A DNA stretch of 64,000 nt from Penium margaritaceum (GCA_023375785.1 SZWC01000536.1:140948-204947); one strand, 5' to 3'. Counted from the stretch's first letter, positions 32,171-42,278 are shown. A program made the numbers and translations. The notes: generated from the letters alone by a model not told the origin.

Positions 32171-33038
32171 AGTGGTTTTGAGTGCTGTTGAGGAGCGCCT
32201 TCTTGCCTTTGGCGTTGTTGCCGCCGGCCTTTGCCTCCTCGCTCCACTCACGGGCCCAGTGGCCCTCCTTGTTGCAGTCTTGGTTCGCACCCTTCTTGGC
32301 CCCCTTCTTGCCGCCGCCATGTCCGCCACCTGCCTTGGCCCCGCTTCCGCCACCACGCGTTTTGGTGACAAGGGCTGATGAGGACGACGAGGGCTTCCTG
32401 CAACTTTGTCGCTGCAGCTTGTTGCGGATGTACTCTGCGACCGTGCCATAGGTGAGCTTATCCTATGCCTATCATCCCAAGACAGTAATGAGAGGGCTCC
32501 AACTGTTAGGAAGGGCCATGAGGAGGGCCATCACCTGCAGCTATGTGTCGATCTTCCACCCCACGTCATTGCACTGTGAGGCAAGCGACTCGATCTGCTG
32601 CATGGCAGTGATGACATCATCTCCCTCCTCGATTGTCACTGTCAGGAGTCGCTTCATTGCGAAGATTTTGTTCGCTAGCGACTTGCATTGATGGATGGCG
32701 CAAATTTTTTCCAAAGCTTTGGCTGCCAACTTGCAGCCTTGGAAGTAGCCCTACTGCAACTTGGCCGTCTCGGACACCAGCAGCATGAGTGCCTCCGTGT
32801 TCTTCTTTGTGAAGGCCTCCTTCTGTACTTCTGTCGCCATTGCTTCGTTGACGACTTTCGTTCCCTTGATGACCTCCAGCAGCCCCTTGTGCGCAAGGTG
32901 CAGCTTGAAGTGCCACCTCCATAGCCCATAGCCAGGGCAATCTGCATGCTTTTGGTTGGGCTGCGTCTCCTTTTGTACCATTTGTGTTTTCGTCAACTCC
33001 GGGACCTCAGAGCTTGACAGCGATGTCATCCCCAACAA
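32171..33038 (-). pseudogene. Copia D gag
   Basis: Starts near 33038 (MLGMTSLSSSEVPELTKTQM), then GYGLWRWHFKLHLAHKGLLEVIKGT (capsid start) and LANKIFAMKRLLTV with IEEGDDVITAMQQIESLA. Stops at 32751 and 32541. The zinc knuckle is degraded (NQDCNKEGHWAREW: first and last Cys lost). A 171-codon minus-strand frame at 31934-32449 is only an out-of-frame shadow of the Ser/Lys-rich gag tail. Confidence 0.87.
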
Positions 33039-33089
33039 CGATCCCGTCCGGTGCGAAAGCCGTGAGAGATTTGTAGAACGTTCAGGGTT

Positions 33090-33104
33090 GTGGGCCCATA
33101 ACCG
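33090..33104 (-). promoter_or_regulatory. Copia D primer-binding site (half-tRNA type)
   Basis: CGGTTATGGGCCCAC on the minus strand, 2 nt from the LTR. It matches the anticodon-arm complement of initiator tRNA-Met at 14 of 15 positions. Confidence 0.82.
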
Positions 33105-33106
33105 TC

Positions 33107-34067
33107 TCTCAGAAACTGGGGTGCAGTTCCAACGTGGCCTGACTGGTTTTCTGTTCTCATGGCTTGTTTTATGTGGGTGGTTCTGAGTCTAAGCGTGAGC
33201 TTTCTTGTCGCCTCACACTATGTTTTTGGAGTGGAAGACAAATGTGAGACAGTCACTTCTTCAAAGGGAATAACTAGTCTTTGTATTAGTTTTTTAACTT
33301 GGAAATTATCTAAACATTTGTAGGTCTAGTCATGAGCACTCCAACGCACCAAATTGCACGCGATTCCGATCACCATTGGTTCCGTTACGTCAGCCGAAGC
33401 GTAGTACCCCAAACCAGCCGCTCAGTGGGTGGCACGCACCACGTCACTTGCCGAGGCGCCTTCACACATCAAGGACCCATCAAAACGCCATTCCGGAGGT
33501 GCAGATGTCCTTGTTTGTAGCAGCGGTGCCCCTCACGCCTTTGGTGTCTGTTTCGATGAGTTAATCATCGTGTTCGATGATGGAGATTGATGTTGGTCGA
33601 AACCTGTTCGCTGACCTGCAGGCATAATCTTTACTAAGTCCCTGATAAACAAACAGTAGTACTAAGTTTTGGACTCTGAGCAAGGATTTTTGCTAAGTAC
33701 CTTAGAAAAAAAAAACTGCACTACTGAAATCCAGCGGATCATCCACCGGACGCTTTGGCAGTCCTTCCGGAGAAAAATCTCCAGATGGCATTTTGTTACT
33801 CACTCTGGTCAATTATTCACCGGCAGTCGAACCACGGCCAGATCCCAGACTCGCCGCACACACCCCAACTTTGGAAGCCCATATCTCCCTTGTTACTAGT
33901 CCGATTCCAGTGAAAGAACTTCCACCAATTTCAGCAATAAGTCAACTTGTTGGATCCAAGAAGTTTTCTAGTCGCCAGATCCATCGACGAGGAAATTGCT
34001 CTCTCTGGTGGCTTGTCGGTGCCTCCTTGCGCCACACCTGGGCATGCAGAGGGGGAAATCTGCAACA
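33107..34067 (-). repeat. Copia D 5' LTR
   Basis: Begins (plus strand) TCTCAGAAACTGGGG and ends CTGCAACA at 34067. It aligns with the H LTRs along its length and with 23759-24570 except for about 190 bp (around 33300-33490) missing there. Confidence 0.85.
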
Positions 34068-34126
34068 TAGAGCGGCTCAAAACAGAGATATAGTGCCCTT
34101 AGATCCTAAGTAACTAGCTAGGAGCT

Positions 34127-34545
34127 ATGAGTGCATTTGAATCAACACGGGGAGGGGCCAGTGCAAATGTCGGTGTTAGCACCACTGTCGAGGCGGGTGC
34201 CGGTGCCACCTCCACCGGTATGACAGGGGATGACCTAAGCAAGGTTATGTCTCACAAAAACCTAACGCAACTGCTGCTCGATGTGCAAATTCCTTTTTTG
34301 GAAGGATTTTTTCCTTTCATTGGCGGTGGAGCATGGTCTTGAGGATTACTATCTAGCTCTGCAGCCTGACGATGCCAATGCATAGCTGCTCCTCAGAGCA
34401 TTCAACACCCTAGTCCGCGCACTACCAGAGGACCATCAGTATGCCCTCTGACAGTGTCTTGAGTTTCATGAATGGAAGGCCCATAGGTAAACCCTCGCTA
34501 AGTCAGAGAGTGAAACAACCAAACCTCTCGCACTAGTAGATAAGG
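34127..34545 (+). pseudogene. Copia E gag fragment
   Basis: Starts at ATG 34127 (MSAFESTRGGASANVG). Residues MTGDDLSKVMSHKNLTQLLL lead to a frame-shifted capsid piece (EDYYLALQPDDAN, RAFNTLVRALPEDHQ). Several stops. It ends where the integrase begins, with zinc knuckle and protease missing. Confidence 0.65.
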
Positions 34546-34549
34546 ACCT

Positions 34550-35030
34550 GACAGGTTCGATGCCAGTGCCATCAGTCCAGTACGGGTCACTGTACGTCTT
34601 GACTCTATCTGACAACCACAGCCGCTTTTGATGGGATTTTCTTCTGAAAACTAAAGCAGACGCCCAACGTGCAGTCGCTGAATGGATTCTTCTGGCTGAG
34701 AGACAGACTGGTTGTTTGCTACTTACATAGAGAACAGACAGAGGAGAAGAGTTTCTTGGCACACTGAAAACAGAAGTGAAATTGAGAGAAGTCGAACATC
34801 AGAGTTATCAGATTTCTGCCCCATACATGCCACAACAGAATGGAGTGGCTGACCATTGGCACATAACCCTTGGTGATGCTTTATGGATGCCACTCACCGA
34901 GTCCGGCCTGTATTTTGGGTTCTGGGAAGAGGCTGTAAAAAATATCACCTGGGTATGGAACCGAGTGCCACAAGGGCCACTGCCCAAGTCTGTCACTCCC
35001 TAAGAATGCTGGTTCAAAGAGAAAGCTGAC
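34550..35030 (+). pseudogene. Copia E integrase core
   Basis: Reads VQYGSLYVLTLSDNHSRF, then RTDRGEEFLGTLKTEVK with the second catalytic Asp, SAPYMPQQNGVADHWHITL and FWEEAVKNITWVWNRVP. The Glu expected after NGVA is Asp (NGVAD). The first catalytic Asp and zinc domain are deleted. Stops interrupt at about 34628, 34725 and 35000. Confidence 0.83.
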
Positions 35031-35452
35031 TTCAGGCCAGCCAGGGTGTGGGGTAAAATGGTCTGCATGTGATTTGCACCACCGCAACGAGAGCACAAGC
35101 TGGGTCCACGTGGTCGGTGGTGTGTCTTTGTCGGGGTCTCCCATGCCTCCAAGGCATGGCGATTTTGGGACCCCACAAACCATTGCTTTGTCGAAGGTCG
35201 AGATGCCTCCTTCTTGGAGCACATGCCTTACAAGTCTTTTCGTACGCTGCATCATGCACCTACTCTCATGTCACGAGAATACCACCCTGAATTTGTGAGT
35301 GTACCCGTGTTCATGCCTATCCAGCCAGAAGAGTCAAATCACAGGACTCAACCAAAGAGGGACAAGGGCATGGCTGAGCCTGTTCCAAGAGATCTGCTAT
35401 CACCTTCAGACCTGGCCAGCCCAGATTCCTGTGACCACCAGGCCTCACACCG
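35030..35452 (+). pseudogene. Copia E integrase C-terminus and linker
   Basis: ECWFKEKADFRPARVWG and REHKLGPRGRWCVFVGVSHASKAWRF match the post-core Copia block (RVFGC...KLxPRxxxCxFxG). A linker follows to the RT start. Confidence 0.75.
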
Positions 35453-36495
35453 TTGAAACCCCTTGTAGATGCGCAAAGTGAGGAGAAACCACCACCCGTT
35501 CCTGTGCGGCAATTTCTAAGAGATCTGCCGAGAGTTGACTACAAACAGTTCTACCACACTGTCAGCACGGCAGCGATGGACCACACTACAATGAAGCCAT
35601 TGACCGTGACTGAAGCCAGGGGGCGTCCAGATGCTGTAGAATGGGAAAATGCAACGGTTGCAGAACTGAACGCATTGCTCAAGCATGAAGTGTTTGAGCT
35701 GGTGCCTCTGCCACCTGGTCAAAAGGCCATAGATGTCAAATGGGTGTTCCAACTGAAAACAAATCTCAAGGGCCTGATTGACGAGTATAAAGCAAGGCTT
35801 GTGGAAAAAGGCTTCCGTCAAATCCCAGGACAGGACTTTACGGAAACATATGCCCCTGTGGGCAAGTATGGGACCAGCTGTACATTGCTCGCAGTGGCTG
35901 CACATGAGGACTGGGAAATCCACCACATGGATGTCAAAAATGCCTTCTTGAATGTACCACTTGAAGAACTATATGTGCGCCAGCCAGAGGGCTTTGAGGA
36001 TGGCACAGACCAAGTATGGCTTTTTCTTAAGTTTCTCCATGACTTAATGCAAGCGCCTCGGTGATGGAAAAAAGAGATTTGACGCACCTTGGAGAGTGGT
36101 GGGTTCACACAGAGTCTTTGTGACCCCTCACTGTTGTACGCTGGTCCGAAGGTATGCATGTCACAGTGTTGGTCTATGTGGATGACTTGTTGATCTTTTC
36201 TCCCTCCCTTCCACTCATTGCACAAGCCAAAGTATTGCTCACGGATCACTACAAAATGACAGGTCTTGGTGAGGTGAATAACTTTCTTGGCTTGACTATT
36301 ACACGTGATCGCACAGCACGGACACTGTCATTTCTTCAAGTTCGTTTCATTGCTCATCTCACTGCACATTTTCAACATCTAGTAATGCATCTTCCACAAA
36401 AGACCACTCCCATGAGCCCTGACATCTATGCACATCTGTTGGATGCACGCACCACGGACTACGGTCCTGAAACAGATCCTACACTCTACAGATAG
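35453..36495 (+). pseudogene. Copia E reverse transcriptase
   Basis: Open 35453-36064 (203 codons): VEWENATVAELNALLKHEVFEL, DVKWVFQLKTNLKGLIDEYKAR, IHHMDVKNAFLNVPLEELYV, PEGFEDGTDQVWLF. It stops at a TGA following PR at the position of the PRxWY motif. After a gap, 36154-36495 has VLVYVDDLLIFSPS with the intact YVDD and NFLGLTITRDR. Both RT halves keep their catalytic Asp, but stops and a frame change separate them. Confidence 0.9.
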
Positions 36496-36499
36496 ATCA

Positions 36500-37125
36500 C
36501 CTCTCATGTACTTCCTCAACCACACGCCCTGACATTGTACGTGCAGTCAATCTGCCCTTCCAGTTCAGCCAGCAACCACGCAGTACAAGCCAGAATCCTT
36601 TGTTGAAGGTGCTGCGTTAGGTGTTGGACACTGCCCCTCTAGGTTTAGTGTTTTCCCCTGCCGTCGGCCCTGTTCTGGATGCTCATGATCATGTTGCTCG
36701 CAGTCAGGGTGGGTATGTGTTTCGTGTTTGGGAAACTGCTGTGTCTTGGCGGAGTGCAAAACAGTCATGTGTAGCACGCAACGTGAGTGAGGCTTAATAC
36801 ATGGCTTTGGGTGAGGCAGCATGTGAGGGAATCTGGCTTGCAAGACTGCTTGAAGAGCTTGGCGTGCAAAAAACTGCTGTACTAGTGCACAGTGACAGCT
36901 CAGCTGCACACCGCACGCCGCATGGTACGTTACATCCACGCACAAAACATATGAGCATCGAACATCATTTTGTTTGAGAGGTAGTGGATGCTGGGACTGT
37001 GGCAGTGTGTGCCATCAGTGACAAAGCACAACTGGCTGATTTCCTTACCAAAGCTCTATCATCCTCCTCTCTCCTGCCTCAACTGCAACAACTGGGCTGC
37101 ATACCCACTGTACTCCCCTCCAAGG
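36500..37125 (+). pseudogene. Copia E RNase H relic
   Basis: The recognisable end reads YMALGEAACEGIWLARLLEELG, VHSDSSAAHRTPHGT, HPRTKHMSIEHHFV and DKAQLADFLTKAL, the standard Copia RNase H tail. The earlier catalytic region is not readable. Stops are scattered. Confidence 0.78.
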
Positions 37126-37130
37126 GGGCG

Positions 37131-37408
37131 TGTTAATCTCTTATTGTACATGTATCCTCTCTTGTGGTAGCCATGAGGGCATGATGGGACAGCTAGTGGA
37201 GGCAATGCGCCATGAAGGCGCGTGATCCGCATTGCAGGTGGTCGCCTCCACTCTCACCACATGACCCATCTCCATCATCATCCAAACTTTACGAACCTCC
37301 CACGTACTTGGGATCTCATGGAAAACATAGTTTAGTCTTCTAATCATAACTTCACATTGCTAGTTTTAGCCTGAGAGACCTCTGTCAGACCAGCAACTTT
37401 GTCATTGA
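37131..37408 (+). repeat. Probable start of Copia E 3' LTR
   Basis: TGTTAATCTCTTATTGTACA follows the polypurine tract. No second LTR is present for comparison, so the end cannot be placed. Confidence 0.5.
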
Positions 37409-37424
37409 TTAGGCTCTGATTATG
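37409..37424 (-). promoter_or_regulatory. PBS-like sequence on the minus strand
   Basis: The minus strand reads TGGCATAATCAGAGCC, close to the classical plant initiator-tRNA site TGGTATCAGAGCC with a 2-3 nt interruption, and is followed by CTAATC. It would imply the remnant of a minus-strand LTR to its right (37425-37633), but no internal coding region supports this. Confidence 0.35.
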
Positions 37425-37633
37425 CCACTTTGTAAGTGACATATGGCGTGCCCATGTGGGGTGCGAGGGCTAGCTCGCGCCCCTCTTTCAGGACTGCCAA
37501 GGGCTTTTGCCCTCGAGCGAGCATGCTTGCCGGAGAGCCTTGCTAGTAGGCAAGCCTCACTCGCCGGCGTGACGGGTGAGGTTGACTAGGACTAGTGTCT
37601 CTTGTTACTGCAAGACTTGTACGCTTTTTAGTG
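37425..37633. other. Unassigned sequence before Copia F
   Basis: GC-rich stretch with short inverted motifs (around GCTTGCCGG and AGGCAAGCC). It might be LTR remnant of E or of a minus-strand element. It directly adjoins the pre-insertion target of Copia F (AGACC). Confidence 0.35.
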
Positions 37634-37976
37634 AGACCTGTTGAAAAATTGCCCCTCCGCATGCCCAAGTGCGGCGTCGGGAGGCGCTGACGAGCCGCCA
37701 GAAAATGGAAACTCCGCTCCGGCGGATCTGGCGATGCGACATTTGCTCGGATCTTTAAATGGATGATTGCCCCTGAAAGTTGACGAGTCGATGAATCCGG
37801 TTCAAGTTGTTTCGCCGGAATCGGACAAGTATCGAGGGAGATATGACCTTTCGAAGTTGGGGTGTGCGCAGCGACTCTGGGAGCCGGCTGCGACTCGAAA
37901 TCCGGTCGATAATCGACCGGACCGAGTAACAAAAATACCATGTGGAGAAAATGCTCCGATAGGCCTGCCGCGGCGT

Positions 37977-38016
37977 CCGGTGGATGATCCACCTGATCCG
38001 GCGGATCATCCACCGG
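37977..38016. promoter_or_regulatory. LTR palindrome in Copia F
   Basis: Arms CCGGTGGATGATCC (37977-37990) and GGATCATCCACCGG (38003-38016) are exact inverted repeats with a 12-nt spacer. It is repeated in the 3' LTR (44725-44764). Related CCGG...TGATC palindromes occur in the D and H LTRs. A regulatory-factor site is possible, but that is inference. Confidence 0.6.
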
Positions 38017-38176
38017 ATCCAGTAGTGCAGGTTGTTACTGAAGGACAGCCAAAATCCTGGCTCGACGTCCGAAACTCAGTAGTACGTTTTGTTACTCGGG
38101 GAATTAGTCAAAATTCTGACTGCAGGTCCGCGGACAGGTTTCGAACCTCGTCACACCCCATCACCAAACACGACCA

Positions 38177-38689
38177 AAAAGTGGGTAGGGTGCGTGGAAA
38201 CAGTGCAGGGGATCCATACACCATGTGCAATGGGACATGCGCCTTGGGAAAGGCGCTTCGCACGTGAATGAAGGCGCCACGGCGAGTGGCGGCGTCAGGC
38301 TTCTGTGGTGGGTGAGACCTGCGCTTCGGCAAGCATAACTTGAGCTACGCTTCAACAAATTGCGCGCGGTTTCATGCGTTGGAAAGCTCATGACTAGCCC
38401 TATAAATGTTGTGATCATGTCCATGTTCAAAANAAAAGTGGGTAGGGTGCGTGGAAACAGTGCAGGGGATCCATACACCATGTGCAATGGGACATGCGCC
38501 TTGGGAAAGGCGCTTCGCACGTGAATGAAGGCGCCACGGCGAGTGGCGGCGTCAGGCTTCTGTGGTGGGTGAGACCTGCGCTTCGGCAAGCATAACTTGA
38601 GCTACGCTTCAACAAATTGCGCGCGGTTTCATGCGTTGGAAAGCTCATGACTAGCCCTATAAATGTTGTGATCATGTCCATGTTAAAAA
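38177..38689. other. Assembly duplication around N 38433
   Basis: 38177-38432 is repeated at 38434-38689 with almost no difference, directly across the single N. The 3' LTR has the sequence only once (about 44936-45185). It is most simply explained by unmerged overlapping contig ends. Confidence 0.9.
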
Positions 38690-38871
38690 ACTAACGCAAA
38701 ATGACGTTGTTCCCTTCGCAAACTGACTGTCTCTAAATTCCTGCTCACATAGCGTGAGGCGACCAGGAAGCTCACACTCAGTCTCAGATTCGCCCAAAAC
38801 AGTAGACGTGAACCACTAGAGACAATTAGAAAAATGTCGGGACCGCACCATGCGGATTTCCTCCTGACAAT

Positions 38872-38885
38872 GGGTTATGGGCTCA
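38872..38885 (+). promoter_or_regulatory. Copia F primer-binding site (half-tRNA type)
   Basis: GGGTTATGGGCTCA starts 2 nt after the LTR and matches the anticodon-arm complement of initiator tRNA-Met except for one C-to-T change. Confidence 0.8.
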
Positions 38886-38990
38886 GAGGTCTGAACGCCT
38901 CCAACGTTCACGTCTTTCGCAGCGCACGGGATCGTCATCTTGGACGTCGCCGTGAAGTTCTGAGAACTCGTCGGAGTAGCAGCTGCGCAC

Positions 38991-39800
38991 ATGGTGCAGA
39001 AGGAGACGCAACCCATTCAGAAGTATGTGGGCGGCCCGGGCTTCGGGCTATGGAGGTGGCAGTTTGAACTGCACCTCTCGCATAAGGGGGCTGCTGGACG
39101 TCATGTTGGGAAAGGAGGTGCTCACAGAGGCGACTGCTACGGACGCGGAGAAGCAGGCCTTCAAAAAGAAGAACACGGAGGCGCTCATGCTCCTGGTATC
39201 TGGGACAGCCGAGTCGTAGTGGGGCTACTTCCAAGGCTGCAATCTGGCAGCCGAAGCTTGGCAAAAGCTCTGCGCCATCCACCAATCCAAGTCGCTCGCG
39301 AACAAAATCTTCGCGATGAAGCGACTCCTCACGGTGAGAATCGAGGAGGGAGATGATGTCATCTCCGCCATGCAGCAAATCGAGTCGCTCGCCTTGCAAT
39401 GCAATGACGTGGGGTGGAAGATCGACACGCAGCTGCAGGCGATGGCCCTCCTCATGGCCCTGCCTGACAGTTGGGGTCCACGCATCACCGTCCTCGGAGG
39501 ATGGTCAGAGGACAAGCTCACCTATGGCGCGGTCGCAGAGTACATCCGCAACGAGGCACAACGCCGGAGGTGCGGGGAGTCCTCGTCTTCCTCATCGGCC
39601 CTCGTCACCAAAAAAAATGGTGGCGGAAGTGGGGGCCGAAGAAGTGGCAAAAAGGGCGGCGGCAAGAAGGGCGCCAAGAAAGGTGCATGCCGCAACTGCG
39701 GCAAGGAGGGCCATTGGGCCCGTGAGTGCCCGGAGGAGGCGAAGACCGGCGGCAAAAACAGCAAGGGCAGGTCGCTCCTCAATGGCAACAAGAATCACTT
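38991..39800 (+). pseudogene. Copia F gag
   Basis: ATG 38991 opens MVQKETQPIQKYVGGPGFGL, then WRWQFELHLSHKG. A frameshift in the G-run near 39085 moves to the frame LLDVMLGKEVLTEATAT. One TAG at 39217-39219 replaces a Gln codon. From 39316 the frame is open: MKRLLTVRIEEGDDVISAMQ, LTYGAVAEYIRNEAQRR, a Ser/Lys/Gly-rich tract, then an intact zinc knuckle CRNCGKEGHWAREC. Gag forms the particle and binds RNA. It runs without interruption into protease, as in Ty1/copia elements with a single polyprotein. Confidence 0.93.
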
Positions 39801-40470
39801 CCTCAAGAAGGCCTACAGGCTGTGCCTGGATTCCGGGGCCAAGGAGCACACCCAAGTCGAGAAGGTGGGGTTCGTCACCTACGAGAAGTCCTCCAAGTCA
39901 ATGGTGGTCGCGAACGACAAAGTTGAGCCGGCGGCCGGTCAAGGCGACGTGGAGGTGGAAGTCGTGGTGGGCGGTAAGAAGGAGTTGTGCACAATTCGTG
40001 ATGTGCAGCACGTCCCCGGCCTGGCTGACATTTTGAGTGTCAGCCGCTTGACGAACAAGGGGTATGAGGTGCTCTTCCGCAGGAAAGGCGCAGTGGTGCG
40101 CATCGACGGCGACGGCGAGGTCGTGCTGGAGGCAAAGCGCGAGGGCGGTCTCTACATCATGGAGACCAAGGTGGTCCCCACGGCATCTGACGCAGCAGAT
40201 TTGTAGGAGCGCGTCGTCAACATGGCCAAGGGAGGAAGCGCTGATATGGAGCTCTGGCACCAACGGTTGGGGCATTCGGCACCCGCAACCGTTAAGGAGA
40301 TGGCAAAGCGCGACATGGTGCGCGGCCTCGTCATCGACGGTGCAGATGCGGCAGCAGATGCAGCAGCGCACAAAAGGTGCGAGCCTTACATTTTGGACAA
40401 GGCGTGACGCAAGCCGTTCAACGAGAACGCGGCTCGCGCAAAGGACCTGCTGGAGGTCATGCACAGCGAC
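39801..40470 (+). pseudogene. Copia F protease and GAG-pre-integrase
   Basis: Continues the gag frame. The aspartic protease motif CLDSGAKEHT lies at 39826-39855, followed by VQHVPGLADILSVSRL and VLFRRKGAVVRI. Stop TAG at 40204-40206. GAG-pre-integrase in the same frame is ELWHQRLGHSAPATVKEMAKR and the zinc-binding CEPYILDKA, then TGA at 40405-40407 where an Arg or Lys codon is expected. Catalytic residues are retained. Confidence 0.92.
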
Positions 40471-42278
40471 GTGTGCGGACCATTCAAAATGTCGTCAAAT
40501 GGCGGCTTCAGATACTTCGTCACCTTCATTGACGACTGTAGCAGGAAGCTCTACGTGTACTTCATGAAGCGGAAAGGCGAGGTCCTGGACCGGCTGAAGG
40601 AGTACGTCGCAGCGGTGGAGAGGCAGACTGGCCGGAAGGTTAGAGCGCTACGCAGCGACAATGGCGGAGAGTACGTGGGCTGCAGTGGGTGGATGAAGCA
40701 GCAGGGCATCAAGTGGGAACCCACTACGCCGTACTNNNNNNNNNNNNNNNNNNNNNNNNNNNNNNNNNNNNNNNNNNNNNNNNNNNNNNNNNNNNNNNNN
40801 NNNNNNNNNNNNNNNNNNNNNNNNNNNNNNNNNNNNNNNNNNNNNNNNNNNNNNNNNNNNNNNNNNNNNNNNNNNNNNNNNNNNNNNNNNNNNNNNNNNN
40901 NNNNNNNNNNNNNNNNNNNNNNNNNNNNNNNNNNNNNNNNNNNNNNNNNNNNNNNNNNNNNNNNNNNNNNNNNNNNNNNNNNNNNNNNNNNNNNNNNNNN
41001 NNNNNNNNNNNNNNNNNNNNNNNNNNNNNNNNNNNNNNNNNNNNNNNNNNNNNNNNNNNNNNNNNNNNNNNNNNNNNNNNNNNNNNNGTGTGCGGACCAT
41101 TCAAAATGTCGTCAAATGGCGGCTTCAGATACTTCGTCACCTTCATTGACGACTGTAGCAGGAAGCTCTACGTGTACTTCATGAAGCGGAAAGGCGAGGT
41201 CCTGGACCGGCTGAAGGAGTACGTCGCAGCGGTGGAGAGGCAGACTGGCCGGAAGGTTAGAGCGCTACGCAGCGACAATGGCGGAGAGTACGTGGGCTGC
41301 AGTGGGTGGATGAAGCAGCAGGGCATCAAGTGGGAACCCACTACGCCGTACTTGCCACAGTCCAACGGAGTGGCAGAGCGGGCGAACCAGATGCTGCTCA
41401 ACATGGTGCGGACCATGCTTGTGGATGCGGGGTCGCCGCGAGGTTTCTGGGCGGAGGCTGTGCGTACAGCAAGCTACACCATCAACCTCACCCCAACAGC
41501 GGTGCTGAAGGGTAAGGGTGGCTGGAAGACGCCGCAGGAGGTTTGGAGCGGGCGCAAGCCAAACGGGGCACACCTGAAGGTGTTCGCGTGCAAGGCGCAC
41601 GCGATGGTGCAGGCAGCGCAACGACGCGACAACAAGCTGGAACCGCGGGCGAAGCCATGCTTGTTCCTCAGCTACGAGAGCGCACAAAAGGCATATCGGC
41701 TCTGGGACCCGCGCATGCAAGAGATCATCCGCAGCCGTGACGTTGAGTTCGAAGAGCAGCAGAGCTTCAACAGCAGCAGCAACGATATGAGCGTCGGAAA
41801 CACTCTAAAACAGGGGGAGTGGTTCCAGCTCTTTGACTACGAGGAGGAGCCGGGGGACGCGGAGGTCGATGATGCGGCGTCGGAGCGCGGCGGTGCAGCA
41901 AGTGCAGCAGCCGACGTGGAGGACTCCGACGATGATGCAGCTGGGCTGGAGATCCGGCGGAACGATCCGTCGAAGGAGGCACCGCGGGTGCCGAAGCGCG
42001 CACTCTCGGCGGAGTTCGCGTCGGGCGTCGGAGAAAAATCCTCCGGACGCGCCGCTCGGCCGGTTGATGGTTCACCGGAGCGGGAAGAATCTTCGGGAAG
42101 CTGTCCAGTCAATGATTCACCGGAGCGGGGTGAGTTGGAAGGATCGCAGCAGAGCGATGAGACGCCGCCAAGACTGCCGCACCGCAGCGGGAGGCAGCGG
42201 AGAGCGGGGAAGCGTTTCGACGCAGGCACCGGTCAATGGATTGGCATGACGTGGTGCATGCTGGCTGCATCAACGTAG
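40459..42278 (+). pseudogene. Copia F integrase and linker
   Basis: Core: HSDVCGPFKMSSNGGF, FIDDCSRKLYVYFMKRK, LRSDNGGEYVGCSGW, SNGVAERANQMLLNM, with all three catalytic acidic residues present. Then NLTPTAVLKGKGGWKTPQEV and KVFACKAHAMVQAAQRRDNKL, and an acidic linker from about 41830 (DAEVDDAASERGGAASA). One TAG at 42276-42278 just before the RT. The duplicated flanks of the N gap make the core appear twice. Confidence 0.92.
40471..41352. other. 352-N gap with duplicated flanks
   Basis: Ns run 40736-41087. The 265 bp before the gap (40471-40735) are repeated immediately after it (41088-41352), beginning GTGTGCGGACC and ending CTACGCCGTACT. The integrase would be complete if these were one copy, so the gap is probably zero or negative in length. 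Confidence 0.92.

Larger units (their letters stand above)
23759..34067 (-). mobile_element. Copia D, interrupted by hAT-1
   Basis: Minus-strand element with 5' LTR 33107-34067, PBS 33090-33104, gag, protease, integrase, linker, RT, RNase H and 3' LTR 23759-24570. hAT-1 splits the linker (26486-30580). Stops and frameshifts occur in every domain. The two LTRs differ clearly (the 3' copy lacks about 190 bp of the 5' copy) and no matching 5-bp target duplication flanks them (GATCT left, TAGAG right). Left neighbour is Copia C, right neighbour Copia E. The ends may therefore come from recombination between two related elements. Confidence 0.85.
34068..37130 (+). mobile_element. Copia E, internally deleted, different lineage
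   Basis: Plus-strand Copia with gag start, integrase core, linker, RT, RNase H and the start of a 3' LTR (TGTTAATCTC at 37131 after the polypurine tract AAGGGGGCG). The zinc knuckle, protease, GAG-pre-integrase and integrase zinc domain are absent: gag runs almost directly into integrase near 34550. No 5' LTR or PBS is visible; Copia D's LTR abuts it at 34067. Sequence is clearly distinct from F/H/I and closer in style to Copia B. Confidence 0.82.
37639..38869 (+). repeat. Copia F 5' LTR (inflated by an assembly duplication)
   Basis: Starts TGTTGAAAAATTGCC, ends CTCCTGACA. A 257-bp period duplication around the N at 38433 makes it longer than its 976-bp partner; without it the lengths agree. 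TATA-like TATAAATG at 38401-38408. An inverted repeat CCGGTGGATGATCC / GGATCATCCACCGG lies at 37977-38016, and the shared ATATCTCCCTCGATACTTG block (minus orientation) lies near 37825-37850. Confidence 0.95.

Noticed and set aside
31959-32378. 139-codon plus-strand frame opposite Copia D protease
   Set aside because: Antisense shadow; the homologous frame in H (52733-53155) arises the same way from the antisense of conserved coding sequence.
31934-32449. 171-codon Arg/Ser-rich minus-strand frame in Copia D
   Set aside because: It is out of frame with gag; the gag/zinc-knuckle residues are in another frame of the same strand.
40689-42278. A 529-codon frame running through the N gap
   Set aside because: The Ns are translated as unknown residues. 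The open frame across them is an accident of the gap length, and the flanks are duplicated.
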